Origin: Podocnemis expansa
Lineage: Eukaryota > Chordata > Testudines > Podocnemididae
Direction: 5' to 3'
Length of the DNA stretch: 64,000 bases
Assembly: GCA_007922195.1 (NCBI GenBank)
Contig: ML681964.1
Span: forward strand, 5,226,445 to 5,290,444
The first letter of the stretch is position 1. The number at the start of each line of letters is the position of its first letter. Below are positions 12,478 to 24,994 of this stretch, piece after piece. Made by a program: the position numbers and the translations under genes. The notes below the pieces were generated by a model, which searched no databases, was not told the DNA's origin, and saw only the letters and a list, made by a program, of their open reading frames with translations.

Positions 12478-14994
12478 AACCTGCCTAAAAACCTTAGGCC
12501 ATCCCTATGGACATCCCTGTGAGCACTGTTTGTTTTATTAGCCTGCCTGGAAGAGCTTAGTGCTTGCCACAATGTTGAGCTCAAGATGGAATAGCTGCTC
12601 ACTCTGGCAGCTCCATGGTGTGGGTTTGCCATCCAGCCTGTGCTTTTGGGAGCTGCTGCAAGAACTCTTCTCGACTAGGTAAATAACCACCTCCTGAACC
12701 TACTGCTAATTCAGCAACACTTGAGGAGGTGGACATGCTGCTACTGCACTGTGAGGGAGTTCTGAAATAACTGCAGCCTGATTCTCCCCACCAGGGCCTG
12801 CCCAGCTGCAGCTTAGAGCAGGGAGAGTTGACAGGCCCCACACACTATCCCAATCTTCCCTGCCCACCCCTTCATTCAGAGCAGACCCATTTCCCTACTG
12901 TGTAACAGTGAGGAGCAATTTATATTCCATCATTTTTTTTAGTATGATCATCTGTTAAATTAAAAACTACATAGAGAATTCCCATCACAGTAGTACGGGG
13001 GACTCAAATTAAACTGACCAGTGCAACAACATTCTCCAAACTCAGGGAACTGACTGATTCTTAGACTAAACTCCATACTTCATGAAGACCCCCCCCACAC
13101 ACAAGAACAGGAGGGTGCCAAAGAGAAACACATAACCGGTGGGAGACACTCTCTCTCTCTCAGGGAAAAATGTGAACAAAATTATCTTTAAACATGACCT
13201 AGCAGTGGATAGACTCAGGCCCTACCATGTGATAAATATTCTTTCATTCATTTACTTGTTCCTTCCTGCAAAGTCTTTCCTAATAATTAAAATTACCATC
13301 TCTTCACTCCCCTCTGTGATGCATGCCATGCACCACAAAGACGACTAGTGGTATTGGTATTAGGTCACTGGTCTGGTTCAGCAGCACAAAGGTGATGAGC
13401 ATGGTTTTGCTATCTTGTACTCACACACTGTAACTTTTTGCTACTTTTTGCTAAGTGATACTGGAATCCTACCATGGGAATGCCCAAGAGCAGTAAGAAC
13501 CCCTCAAGCCATTTTACATAGGCTGCAGGCATCTCAACTGTTGATTTCATAGGAGCCTACCCATCAACATTGTTCTCACCCAGGCCTGAGAATCAGGCAG
13601 TACATTCATTAGTGTATATCAACATGAATATTCGATATGTCCTGACAGGAAAACAAAGTATAAATTGATCTTTAGATATACCTGAATGTTCATCTACCTT
13701 GGTATTTTCCATAAGTTGATATCAGTAATACAGTTATGAAAGTACAAGAATTAGCTTTATGAACTGTGAAACTTTAGCTAGTTATCAATCCAATGAACAG
13801 TTATGTCAGACACCAGATACATGGCATCATTCTTCTCCCATGATATTACCTGACTATTGTTTAATGAATGTAGATGATTATTTATAATTCTAATAGTCTG
13901 TGAGCAATTCCACTTACATAGCAACAATCCTTTTGAAGATGTCTGTCTCCATGACTAAGATGCTGAGATTCATGTATAGGAAAGTAAGGGATGGGTGATG
14001 AGTTTCAAAGAGAGCTTAAGTCCACTCAAGCAATCAGGTTAACGATGCCATGCTGAACAATAAAAATGCTACTGAACATTAAGGTGCAGAAAAGCAAAAA
14101 ACGTTTCTACTTTCCTGCCTCCTGAATATTACTCTATTGCTGATTCTGGCCACCGTGGTTCCAACTCAACAAACTGAGACTAGAGAAACAACCTAACGGT
14201 CATTCTAACCTCAACAGACTCCTGAGATTGTGGGCAATGGTTATGCAGAAGGCCAGTTATGACTACTGCTCAATGTACTAAAATATGCTTGTTTTAACTT
14301 TCTCTCTTCCACCACATCTTCCCTCACCTTTTAACTGCTCATTAGTCCATTTCACCCACCAGTTATGTTCTTTTGTAACCTACTCTGCAAGCTCGTTGGA
14401 ACAGGTACTGTCTTTTCAAGTGTTTTGCACTGTGTCTAACATTTTGGAGTGATGACCTCTGATTGGAGTCTGTTGGTGCTAATGAAGTAAAAATAAATAA
14501 TAAGAAAACATCCAACCCAAGTAACTGTCTGATGTAAAATACACAAATGCTTTAGAAATGTCCTAAACTTACTAATGCATATTACATTATTCATACAAAG
14601 AATTTTTCATTCATTTATGTGTTATTCATTTTCAAAACCAACCACCAACAATCTCAATGAATGGCATTTTTTAATAACTGACTAGGGATGACAGAGCTTA
14701 GCTGTATCTTTTTCTCCCTGTTCTCCCTTGTGTTTCTGGCAGTAGGAATCAGTTTTTGAGTTTGGAATGTATGGCTGATATACAGTGTAAATCAGTGCCA
14801 GAGTGATTACCCTGCTCTTTTATGTTTATGCAACTGTATGATGTTATCTTGATAAACCTAATGGATGGATAGATCTCTAACCATTTTAAAACTTATGAAA
14901 AAATTCCCTACTTTTCACCTGATTCTCAAAGACAACAAGCAGGTTGCACATACACCTAGATTAAAACACAAAAACTTTATACTAACTGATATCC
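12478..14994. other. Intron DNA without recognised genes
   Basis: A more GC-balanced patch at 12590-12850 has no clear identity. Otherwise AT-rich and unclassified. Confidence 0.45.
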
Positions 14995-16621
14995 TATGTT
15001 TTTTCATTAAGAGATAGAATGTGATGAAGGCAAGCAAGTGAATACTGTCAAAATCTGCAAGCACCTACAAGCAAACATTACAAGTCTAAAAAGTAAGATG
15101 AGTGAACTATACTGCTTCACATTAAATGAGGATATTCATGTAATAAGTCCATCACAGAAACTTGGAGGATGAAGAGAATTACTCGGACCAGTAATATCAT
15201 GGTATAAAATATACTGGAGGGAAAGAATAGGTCATACTGGTTGGGGAGCGGCACTACATCTGAAAGAAAGCATAGAGTCAAATAAAAATCTTAAATGAAT
15301 CCAGCTGTACCACACAATTTTTATGGATCGAAATTCCATGCTTTAACAATAAGAGTACAGCTGTAGGAATATAGTACAGACCACCTGACCAGGATGGTGA
15401 CAATAACTGTGAAACACTCAGGAACATTAGAAAGACTACAAAGGCAGAACACAAAATAATGGGAAACTGTCACCTCAGGAAGGGATGCATAGATAAAATT
15501 TTTAGACATCATAAATGGCCGCTTATTGGAGCAGCTTCTCCTAGAATCCATAAGGGGAAAGGCAATTCCTGATTTAGCTTTGAGTAGAACATCCAGTCTT
15601 GTCTAAGAGACAAATATAGCTGAACCACTCAGGAACAGGACTATGATATAAGTAAATTTAACACCCTTGTTAGGGAGAAAATGCCAAAGAAACCCACCTT
15701 AGTGGCATTTAACTTCAAAAAGGGGAACTATACAAAAATGAGGAAAGTAATTAAATAGAAATCAAAAAGAACAGTCACAGGGGTGAAATGCCTACAGTGC
15801 AAATTGTATGGGAACCATTTGAAAACAACATTTCAAACTAAATGTCTAACCCAAGTATGAAAGGAAAATAGTACAAGGATAAAAAAATTCCCCATGGCCA
15901 AAAATCAGAGTAAAAGAGGAAAATGGAGACAAAAAGTCATCCTTTAAAAACTGGAATTAAAGTTCTAATCAGGAATGCAAAAAGGACTATAAAGTCTGGC
16001 AAGTCAAGTAAAATATACGAAGGCAGATCAACAAATAATTTAAACAGCAACTAGCTAAGGACACAAACAGCAAAAATATTTTAAAGTACATCAGAACCAG
16101 GTAGTCTGTCAAAGGTCTGGTGGGCTGGTAGGGAAGAGGGCCACAAGACACTTCAGGTGCTAATGGGGCAATCAAGGAGGAAAAGGTCATTCCAGAAAAA
16201 CTGGATGGATTATTTGCATCTATCTTCACATCTGAGGAATTATCCTAGATTGATGTATAACTAGAGGACACTTTGGAACAAAGTGATAAATTAAGCAGTA
16301 GTAAGTCACCAGGACCAGATGGTCTTACCCAAGAGTTTTGAAGGAACACATATGAAACTGTGAAACTAATAATTCTGGTATGTCACCGATCACTTACAAT
16401 CACCATCTGCAGCAGATGACTGGAAAGAATTAGTTTTTTCTTAAAGAGGCTCCAGAAGCGATCCTAACACTTACAGGCTGGTAAGCCTAATTTTACTACA
16501 AGACAAATTTGTTGAAACTATAGTAAAGAAGAGAATGATCAGACACCAAGATGAATATGATTTGTTAGGAGACAGATAACATGGCCTTTGTAAAAGGAAA
16601 TCATATTTCAATAATCTAACA
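14995..16621 (+). pseudogene. CR1 LINE ORF2 relic: endonuclease region and start of reverse transcriptase
   Basis: A 1.6-kb degenerate CR1 (non-LTR retrotransposon) in sense orientation. The endonuclease part is recognisable from a YRPPDQDGD-like stretch near 15368-15405. Downstream, EKLDGLFASIFTSEE (about 16195-16240) and SSKSPGPDGLTQEF (about 16297-16341) mark the linker and first reverse-transcriptase motif. A GKSYFNN-like remnant lies near 16590-16615. Stops and frameshifts are frequent, so it is dead. It stops where a palindromic repeat begins at about 16622, so the catalytic YADD region is missing. Family identity rests on motif order and resemblance to sauropsid CR1. Confidence 0.85.
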
Positions 16622-16622
16622 G

Positions 16623-16690
16623 AACAAACAAGGAGTCTAGTGGCACTTTTAAAGACTAACACATTTATTTATCGCATAAGTTTTCGTGGG
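16623..16690 (+). mobile_element. Palindromic repeat, left arm only
   Basis: AACAAACAAGGAGTC, GTGGCACTTTTAAAGACTAA and CATAAGTTTTCGTGGG match the left arm of the family at 7761. It follows the CR1 relic directly and ends in an A-rich tract. Confidence 0.6.
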
Positions 16691-16699
16691 GGAAAAAAA

Positions 16700-16730
16700 A
16701 AAAAGATTTATGCCTGTGACCCAACAATTA
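16700..16730 (+). repeat. Fragment of the GACCCAGTACTGGGTC hAT-like family
   Basis: GATTTATGCCTGTGACCC followed by AACAATTACATC matches the inner part of the copy at 34765. Only this piece is present. Confidence 0.45.
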
Positions 16731-16872
16731 CATCCAGGACTGATTGGAGATAAGCATCAACAGCTTGATAGTGAATGAGAGAAATGACAACTGATGGTCA
16801 GCACCACCTTACCTATCTGATAGCACAAGTCAGTGGCTGCCTTAGGTGCAGGTAATCAATAGTATTGTAGAG

Positions 16873-17050
16873 CAGTTGTTCTCAACCACTGTATCAGGAG
16901 ACATTACTGTGTCACCACACAGTGGCAAGTGTGTCGCCAAGAGCCAGGGAAATAACTGGATTTGGTCTTGAAGGAGTGGACTATTATATCCTGTACAGTT
17001 GCAATATGCTGCCAAGTGTGTCACTATCCACAAAAGGTTGAGAACCACTG
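16873..17050. mobile_element. hAT-like MITE with TIR CAGTTGTTCTCAACC
   Basis: Ends CAGTTGTTCTCAACC and GGTTGAGAACCACTG are inverted with two mismatches. 178 bp, non-coding. Flanking 8-mers match only partly. Confidence 0.7.
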
Positions 17051-17061
17051 CTCTAAGGCAG

Positions 17062-17505
17062 CAGTCCTCAATTGCTGTGTCACATCAGAAAACTTTGTTG
17101 CCGCGCACAGCTGAAAATGTTGCTGTAAGTCAGTCTATGGCCGAAAGCACCCCCATCGCCAAAAGAAACCCTCACAGGGTCTTTTGGTGGACAGGATAAC
17201 TGCAGCAGTGGGCTGCTGTCCCTTCCAGAGCCGCCACCAAAAGTGCACAGGGCAGATGCTTTTGCAGCAGCAGGGGCATCTTGTCAAGCTTGCTGCTGCT
17301 GAAATGACCTGCAAAGGCAGGTTTTTTCAGTGGTGGGGGCTATTTTAATTTCAGCTATCACCAAAAGTACTGGCAGCAGGGGAAAACTTGGTGGGGACAG
17401 TAGCCTTAGTGGCAGTTCTGTAAACAGGAAAAGGTCATCCCTGTGTCATGCATGGTTGGGAGAGCTCCCAATTATATAGCAACACTAAAGGGACTGAGAA
17501 CCCCT
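17062..17505. mobile_element. Second hAT-like MITE, adjacent to the previous one
   Basis: Left end CAGTCCTCAATTGCTGTG and right end GGGACTGAGAACCCCTG are diverged inverted repeats of the CAGxGGTTCTCAACC type. The core is moderately GC-rich and non-coding. Confidence 0.5.
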
Positions 17506-18865
17506 GCTACACAGGACAATCCTGAGTAATGCCAAGCTTTACTTAGCAAGTACTGAAGTCCCTTAAACTCCCATATGAAAATCTGACAGTAAAGTATTTT
17601 CAGCAGCTTGCAAGACTGAGCCCTAATACAGGAAGAAAAACATGAATAAAAGCTAACAGCAAATGAGGTGGGAGAGAAAAAGTTCAGGAGAGATCGCAGT
17701 TTCAATGAATAATAAAAATGCCATGATTAATCAGTGAGAGCCTGAACTTCAATTATATAACAGATTCATTATCTAATAAAATACCCAGTCTACCCACACC
17801 ATAATAGTCTTTTAATACATGACTTGAAATGTCAGTGGACATTCTCAGCTCCTCAAGACTTCCATTACAAACATCTTTTTTAACACCACCACCAGTCCAA
17901 AAACATTTTTAAGTGCAGGGGTGTCTGCTCTAGGAAACAGTTAATAGATTTTAGGGTATTCATACTCTCTCAACTACTATGGAGTAATAGAATAGTTAAG
18001 GAGAGCCTGCATGAGCATTCTAAGGTATAATTACTTTCTGATTGTGAGATCACTGAATGTATTGCTCCTGAACAAATTAACAGCTTATTTAATTATACCA
18101 TGCAGGCAAATGAATCAGCACTTTTAGACTGATGGGATGGGTTCATGTTAAAAATATATTTGACTTTTCCCCTTTTTCCTCCTGAAGCCAAATATTAATA
18201 TTTATAACTCTGAGCTGGTAAATAATTGTTGGAAAGCAATTTTCTTCTTCTATGCTTTGTATGTTGCCTCTCATCTTGGAAGTGTTTTGTGGAAAACACA
18301 TGGGTCAGAATGAGAATTGATTTTCATAGAAGCAGAACCATTAAAAAAATACCTCAAAAAATTCAACCAAATCAAAACACCTTTCCAGAGATGTCGTTAG
18401 GCATCTTTGAGTCCTGACAAAGAGAGCTTTATTTAACTGTTTTGCTGCCAGCATCCTCACTTTGTAAACGAGTCAGTGCTGCCTATCTTTTTCATGATTA
18501 CTTCATGCATCCCTTTTTTTATAGTTTAGGTGGACCATAATAGTTTAATCATCTCTCTCAGATCCCCCACAAGCAAATAAATAAATAAATAAATAAATTT
18601 CAGTCACATCAATAGGGTTCTGTCAGGTGATAAAGAGAAATGAGCCATTATTAATAGTGTTTATCTGCAAGTTTTCTGTTCCCATCTCAATTGCTTTGGA
18701 AGACAGTTCAATTGCTAGAGTGCAGATGGGACAAAAGCAGTTTCAGTACTGCTGCAGAACTCAAAACTATGTTCTGTGAGGTCTTAATCACATTTTATGT
18801 GACAACGTGGAAGACAATTTTGTTCCAGCAATTAAATCATTTTCAGCAGCAGCTGAATCATTCTT
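17506..18865. other. Intron DNA, few features
   Basis: AT-rich. It contains an (AAAT)n microsatellite at 18575-18600 and no recognised element. Confidence 0.5.
18575..18600 (+). repeat. (AAAT)n microsatellite
   Basis: About six perfect tetranucleotide units. Confidence 0.9.
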
Positions 18866-18966
18866 AGGTCCATCTACATTAGAAAAATGACACACATTTC
18901 AGATCTGTCTACACTAGAAAAATCACCTACTCCTGAAACAAATTTTTTTCTAGTCTAGATGAACCC
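18866..18966. mobile_element. Short MITE fragment with GTCTAC-type ends
   Basis: AGGTCCATCTACATTAGAA at the left and TTCTAGTCTAGATGAACCC at the right are inverted with four mismatches. An internal GTCTACACTAGAAAAAT copy suggests a rearranged element. Confidence 0.45.
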
Positions 18967-19812
18967 AAACCAAGCACCACTCTGAAGACTGTTTCTGAGC
19001 TGGAAGCATTTGCCAGAGCAAGGCACTGAAGCAGGTTTCATTCTGAGCAGAAGGATCTAATAAACACTTTAGACGCAAAAGGTCAGCTCCACATTTGCTT
19101 AGCTAATTCTCCACCCACATGACATGGGAACATAAACACCTAACTGAAATAGAGAAATGTCAATATCCTGATTTTTACAGCCGTCAGTGGTGGGTGCTTT
19201 AAAAATTGCAGACGTCCTCCCATAATCCACATATTTCTGCAGAACCACAGCATGAAAAATTGTGCGTGATCTCAGACGGTCATCTGTGTATGCACAGCAT
19301 TGACAGTCCTTGAATTTTATCCTACCTAGTAAATGCAGATGCTGTTCTTGTTCACATAAATATGTAATTCTTTTTCTGAAACATATGGTGAAAAAGGCAT
19401 TGTCCCAAACCAACAGCTCTGAAGAAAAACGAGAACCAGATTGTCTAGAGAGCATTAGCTCATTTTTAAAGGCACTTATTGCTTTCATCCTATACGTTCA
19501 GGCCCACTTAAGCCCCTTCTAAATACTGCAGGATCTTATTAGGCAGTAAACAGGCTATAGTACAGTTCCATGTATGGTTAAATTAGGGGACATTGCCTTA
19601 AACATCTTTTAAGAATGCATCAAATACATTATTGATAAATTTCACCCGGGCAGGCTTCTTCTCTTGAATGATCCTATCCCAGGTCATCACACAGACCACA
19701 CACTAAAAATTCCTCTGACATCATCCAAAATGGAAAGAAGGACAAACCAGATAAAATGTATATAAGTTAAATCAGAAAGAAAAAGTAAATAAAATAAAAA
19801 TACTTCTCTTAC
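18967..19812. other. Intron DNA; 129-codon frame not supported as a gene
   Basis: A minus-strand frame at 19488-19099 is long for AT-rich DNA but has no recognised domain, signal or homologue known to me. Confidence 0.4.
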
Positions 19813-19871
19813 AAAAACTCATGCGATAAATCTGTTAGTCTTTAAAAGTGCCACAGAACTCCTTGTTTGTT
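19813..19871 (+). mobile_element. Palindromic repeat, right arm only
   Basis: CTCATGCGATAAATCTGTTA and GTGCCACAGAACTCCTTG match the right arm of the family at 7761. Confidence 0.6.
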
Positions 19872-20090
19872 CACCTTTAAAGAGAATATTAAAGTTCATA
19901 AGATGTTACAATAACCTGTAATAACAAAAATTGGTGAAAACAGTACAGAAGGGAGACAAGTAAGTGAAAGAGCTAAGAAAAAGGCCAAGTTAATATGATT
20001 CAAGGACTGTGTTGAAATTACACTTCTTAAAACCAGGTGGTGTAGAGCCAGAAGTAAGCCAAAATCACAATGTTATACATTAGGCCTAAC

Positions 20091-20545
20091 AGACAATCAT
20101 AATAATGGTTGGGGGTCAGCAGGCAGGCTACTCCCAGGACTGTCACTGCCCCAGGAAAGGATCCGGGGCATAGGCCCTGGTCCTGCCCCTTGGCCATGCT
20201 CCTGGCCCCAATTCTGTGCTCGGGCCCAACCCAGCCTCAGGCCCCTGCTGCCACCAGCCTGGCTCCAGAACCCCAGCCAGGGACAGGGCAAACAGCGGCA
20301 GCTGCCGCCGTGGGTGGCCCAGCCCCAGATCTGCAGCTGGAGACGGGGCCAGGAGAGGCAGGGGCTGCGCCAGGACTCGGGGCACTGGTGCTGGGACTCT
20401 CAGCATAAGCCCTGTGTGCCAGGTGCCAGCGACGCCCCTGGATACTCCACTCATTAATCCCTTTCTGGGTCCTTGGAAGCAGAAGATTTTGTGGAGAAAA
20501 TATAGAAGAACTAAAGGAAAAACATCCAGGAAGAACAATCAGAGG
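20091..20545. repeat. GC-rich unclassified block
   Basis: GC-rich, CAGCC/GGGCC-dense sequence inside AT-rich intron, with overlapping meaningless open frames on both strands. No clear terminal repeats were found. A (GA)n run follows at about 20649-20668. Confidence 0.35.
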
Positions 20546-21047
20546 CTACCAGAGTGAGCTTCACCATGATGGCTGCCGGTTGTGTTTCCTGGGACCCTGG
20601 GCCTTCATCATTCTGATTCTGAAAGATGTCCTGACTATAAAATGGACCAGAGAGAGAGAGAGAGAGATCAACATCTCTACCTGCACCAGTTGAACCCTAA
20701 ACACTCCCTGGGATGACAGCTGTTACCATTTTTGATACCATCTATCAAATAGGGGATGTTTTCCTTTTAAAATCTATGCACAACTAAAAGAAAACAGAAC
20801 AAGAGATGTTGTTAAAATGACTTACTTAAAACTTTATATTTTAAAAAGTTTTAACCATATTTTCCTTCTTGTCTGTGTCTTTAATAAAAGGTTAAAAAAA
20901 TTTAATGGTGTGTTTGCCGTTGCACTAAGCAGGCTGAGGTCTTCGTATAACAAGCCACAGACTTTATTTAACATGGCTTAATGTAACCCAGTCACTCTCC
21001 AAAGTTAACCTCTTTAGCACATGTATTCTATCCAGATTAATAGAACA
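20546..21047. other. Unclassified sequence between GC-rich block and MITE
   Basis: Contains a (GA)n run and an AATAAA hexamer near 20882. A relic of a larger retroelement is possible but not shown. Confidence 0.3.
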
Positions 21048-21314
21048 GGGTGCACTATTCTCTGCAGCTGGGAGTGAGTCTCTCAGCACAAGCAGACAGG
21101 CTCAAGCTAGTATGCTAAAAATACCTGTATAGATGCTGCAGCTCAGATGGCAGCTGGGGTCTTAGACTCACTCAACTATAAAGGTCTGAGATGGGGTGGC
21201 TTGGCTTATCTCCCACAGAGCTGCAACATCCACCTTGCTATTTGGAGCATGCTAGTGCAAGCCTGTCTACTCAGGCTGGAAGTCTTGCTCCCACATGCAG
21301 ACTTGACTTACCCC
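21048..21314. mobile_element. MITE with diverged inverted ends
   Basis: Left GGGTGCACTATTCTCTGCAG and right TGCAGACTTGACTTACCCC are imperfect inverted repeats. GCTGGGAGTGAG near the left is mirrored by CTTGCTCCCAC near the right. Non-coding. Confidence 0.5.
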
Positions 21315-22237
21315 TAGGCTCACTGCACTTCAGGACCAGCCCAGTGGCTCATGGTTTTAGATGGAGAGGAAGGCCATAAAGGTGGCTTTGCACTTTCCCC
21401 CCTCTGATCTGGTCCTATATCATAGTTAAATCATGATGTTAATTAGAAGAAGGGTAAAGCACAGGAAAAGAAACAAAGTCAAGGTGTATAACAATCAATG
21501 GAAGGAAAGAAACCAGTATACCAGATGCTACAACTAAACAGCAACAAATGGATTACATCCAGAAAGAAGATCAGGCCATAAACTGAATACTACAAATGAA
21601 TAAATTCTCTTGGCAGTCATTTGGATATGATCTTTGCTAATCTGAAGAAATATGAAACATAGAGAAAGGGTTGCCAATTCTACAAATATAAAGGAAGCAG
21701 CAATTTAGAGCAGTATATTAGCATGTAGCAACATAGTCTTACATCCAGGAGCATCTCACCTATACAGCGATGATTTCCAAGCATCAGAAGGTATATCAGA
21801 CTAGAATCAGCAAATTAAAAAAGCAAGAAATTAAACTATCCAAATGATATCCCTAAAATTAACTTACAGGCTTGGTTCCAGATAATCAGAGCCCTCAAAT
21901 TTCCGTTTTTAAAAATATGTTTTTGTCTTTAAAGCTCTTGAAAGCAAAATAAAGTGATGTGTATTTTAAATAATTAAAGTAACCACATGTACAGAATGAG
22001 ATCAATAAGCAATTCAGCAGTTTTGAGATGACATTCTAATGACCTTCCAAGACAAAAAGACAACAGAATGTGTTAAGTGTAAATCTTAGCTGACACTGTG
22101 CCATGTGCAGTTGGGCAGATAAGAACTGCTGATGTTTCTGTGTCAACTGTTATGAAGCTTCCTCCACAGTTAAGGAGTAAACATAGTTAAGAAAACAAAA
22201 AGATAGCATGTGCATGCGCGTGCGCCGCACACACACA
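21315..22237. other. Intron DNA without recognised elements
   Basis: AT-rich. A CA/GC-alternating stretch lies at 22208-22240, next to the repeat that follows. Confidence 0.45.
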
Positions 22238-22880
22238 CAAGCTGTAACCCGTCAAAAATGACAGGGAAAAATCAAAGGGGAATTTATCAAAAAATACTTA
22301 TTTATTTAATTGATTAACAGCTCTTTAATTACAGCATTTTTTGCAAAAGTTCTAGGGTCAGCTGAAACTTTTCTTTGGTAGTTTGTATCCTTCATGTAAA
22401 CATTCAGATTTTCATGGTTTCTTCCCCCAGAGCGCCACATGCAATTGTGTGAAAAGTCAGTGTGAAATACAGGAAACAGCTGAAAGCATAGTTGAGAGCT
22501 TTATAATTTTGACAAGTTCCAAAGGGGCAGCCGTGTCTCCAGAGTGAACCATCCCTGGGTTTCACTGGCTGTTACTGTTCCATTTTTAAATCCTCAGCCA
22601 TTTCGCCTTTATGAATTACAATGAGGTATGCAGCTACAAAAATCTGTGCCATGCCAGGATTCCTAGTCCATTGTGATGTCAGAGGTGACAACCAATTGCT
22701 CCCAAGAATCTCCTTGGCAGCAATTGGTTGAGTCACCTCTGACATCACAATACCCTGTCACATGGTACACTTTACATCACGCATGCCCACACGTACATAC
22801 AATAGTTGCACAGTTTGGATTAAGAAATATCAACAATTTCTTCCACATCTCTGATCACATCATTTTCTGTGGATTTATTA
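22238..22880 (-). repeat. Unclassified repeat with terminal hairpin, copy 1
   Basis: On the minus strand this matches 50780-51415 closely over about 520 bp and weakly beyond. Shared landmarks are GTAGCTGCATACCTCATTG, CCCAGGGATGGTTCACTCTG, GCCCCTTTGGAACTTGTC and TTTTTGACGGGTTACAGC. One end has a long hairpin. The copy lacks an intact frame, so it is a non-coding or decayed element. I cannot assign it to a known family. Confidence 0.7.
22671..22750. other. Near-perfect 30-bp-arm hairpin in the unclassified repeat
   Basis: The left arm runs from TTGTGATGTCAGAGGTGAC through ACCAATTGCT. The right arm is its reverse complement with one 2-nt bulge. The loop is about 18 nt. Confidence 0.85.
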
Positions 22881-24994
22881 TTCTAACATTCCCATCTCCT
22901 GAGCAGCATCAAATAACTGCTATTTCTTTAAAATCAATGTGCTAAAGAAATTGTTCTTTCCTCTTTCTCTAAAATTATCTGTGGACAGATGAAATTAGGT
23001 CCTGGGCGAGCAGCAATTTTTTTCTGTATCTAAATAGATCATGGCTTTAAAGTTGAATGCCTGATAGCCTTGCAGGGCTAGAAATGGGAGCTTTAAACCT
23101 CTGAGGAGAGAGATTTCACAGTATGCCCCCACACTCAATTCTAGCTCCGAAAGCTGCTATAAAACTGCAGCTGCCAGTGGCTCCACGGCATGAATGCTGC
23201 AGCTGAAGATCAATGGACCACAGACCACGTTCCCTGTTCCCCAGCCATGCTTTCTAGACTAGTGACCATGAAGAAAGATAAAGCAGAAGTAGCGCTGTTG
23301 CTCTATTTCACCTGAGAATCCCTCAGTGAAGGAAAAATCTACCAGTGGTTACATAAAATGGCTTTAACATCAAATTGTGCTTGGAGTGTTCCAGAGATTA
23401 CTAGATTTTAAGGCAAGGAGAGAGCATTGGATTATTTGGTCTGATCAATACAGCCCATTTAATTTTATCCAGTTACTCCTCTATTGTGTTGTACTGGTTG
23501 AGATTAATGCATCTGAGTCCTTGAAGGACTAAACCACTGTGTGCCATAAACAGAGAACAGGAACAGAGATGCCACCAAACACAATGCAAAGGAGCTTAAA
23601 ATACACTGGAGAATCCTCATTATATCTAAACCCTCCTCCAATTGTAAATTTAAGTGATTTATACTAGGAGTTAGACATACTACTCTAATATGGACAGCCA
23701 TTCCAATAGGATCTAGATTTTTTTTTTTTAAGTGAGAGAGAGAGTAGTTTAACACAAAGAAGTTAGAGGGCAAGTTTAAGCTTCATTTTGGTATTTTACC
23801 AAAGCAAGTTGATTTTATGGTGTAGAAGTAGTGGTCTATTCTCAAACAGTTCTTTTTTCCCCAAACCATAAGTGATAAAATAAGATTTAAGTGGGCAATA
23901 GCAGTGTTATGCAATAGCCGTTGTTTGCTGTGGGATACACTAGCATTGGAGACAACCTGTCTGTAACACCATGTACAACATAACTTTGTAAAATCATAAT
24001 CCTCCCATGTGCTAACACACTTGGAATGTTAAAAGGTAATCTTAAGTTTCTTCAAGGAGAAACATATTGAAATGATTGTTAAATTTAGTGGCTACTGGCT
24101 GTCATTAAAATAAGTCTGTCCTTAACTCGATATAGTTTTATGTTACTCCACAATATCACATTTTTTGTTGTTCTTCTGTTCTTATACAACAAAAATATCT
24201 AGCCTGATTATAATTCAACAGGTTTTTCAGGGGTAGTCCTTAAAATGTTTGGTAGGCTAAAGGTGAAGGAATTTGACAACAGTTGTGACCTGTTGATCTG
24301 AAGAAAAAAGCTGGTATTTGTCAGTGAAAATAAAACCAGCCTCAAACAAACATAAATATCTTGACGTCCAGGAATTTAAAAAAAAGAGGTTTCAGAGATA
24401 GGTGAAACAGAAATTGTCCAGCACAGTCAGTTCCAAAGATCCCAAAGAAAGAAAAGATAAAGACAGAAAAGAAAACATCACAGTGGTTTTATCTGAGATG
24501 AGAATAACCAACGAAGTCAATCTTATTGGGAGCATACAGTTGTCTTGACTAGCAATGCAAGAGTTCAGATGTGACTTCTTGGAAACTCAGTTCAATAAAA
24601 TCCTTGTTCTAGGACAAGAACACATCAGCCATTTGTGTTATCCAAATGGAGGCTTATATATAATTGTCTTTACTTTGTGTAGTTGGCTGATTCACAGGCA
24701 GAAGCTGTGTAGAGAACAAAAAGTTCTGAGGAGCAAGACTGGTCAAATACATGAGACACATGATGGAGAGAGTCCACAGTTAAAGCAGCTCAGGCAGAAA
24801 TCACTTAAGTCACAATAATAAACTGAAGAGTGTATCCATCTTTCACAGTACTTCAGACTCCTCAGTCTGGGGTAGTATGGGACCAAGCACATAGGAAATA
24901 GAATAAACTATTGGGAACAATTAGAGGGAAAAATACTGGCCAATGAAATCTGATTGACAGCACAGTGCGCAAACGGAAAGAAAAAAAAAAGGTA
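22881..24994. other. Intron DNA without recognised genes
   Basis: AT-rich, no identifiable repeat or coding region. Short frames (for example 23773-23504 minus, 24555-24818 plus) have no domain. Confidence 0.45.

Noticed and set aside
19099..19488. 129-codon minus-strand frame
   Set aside because: No signal, domain or known relative and no splice or promoter context; length alone is weak evidence.
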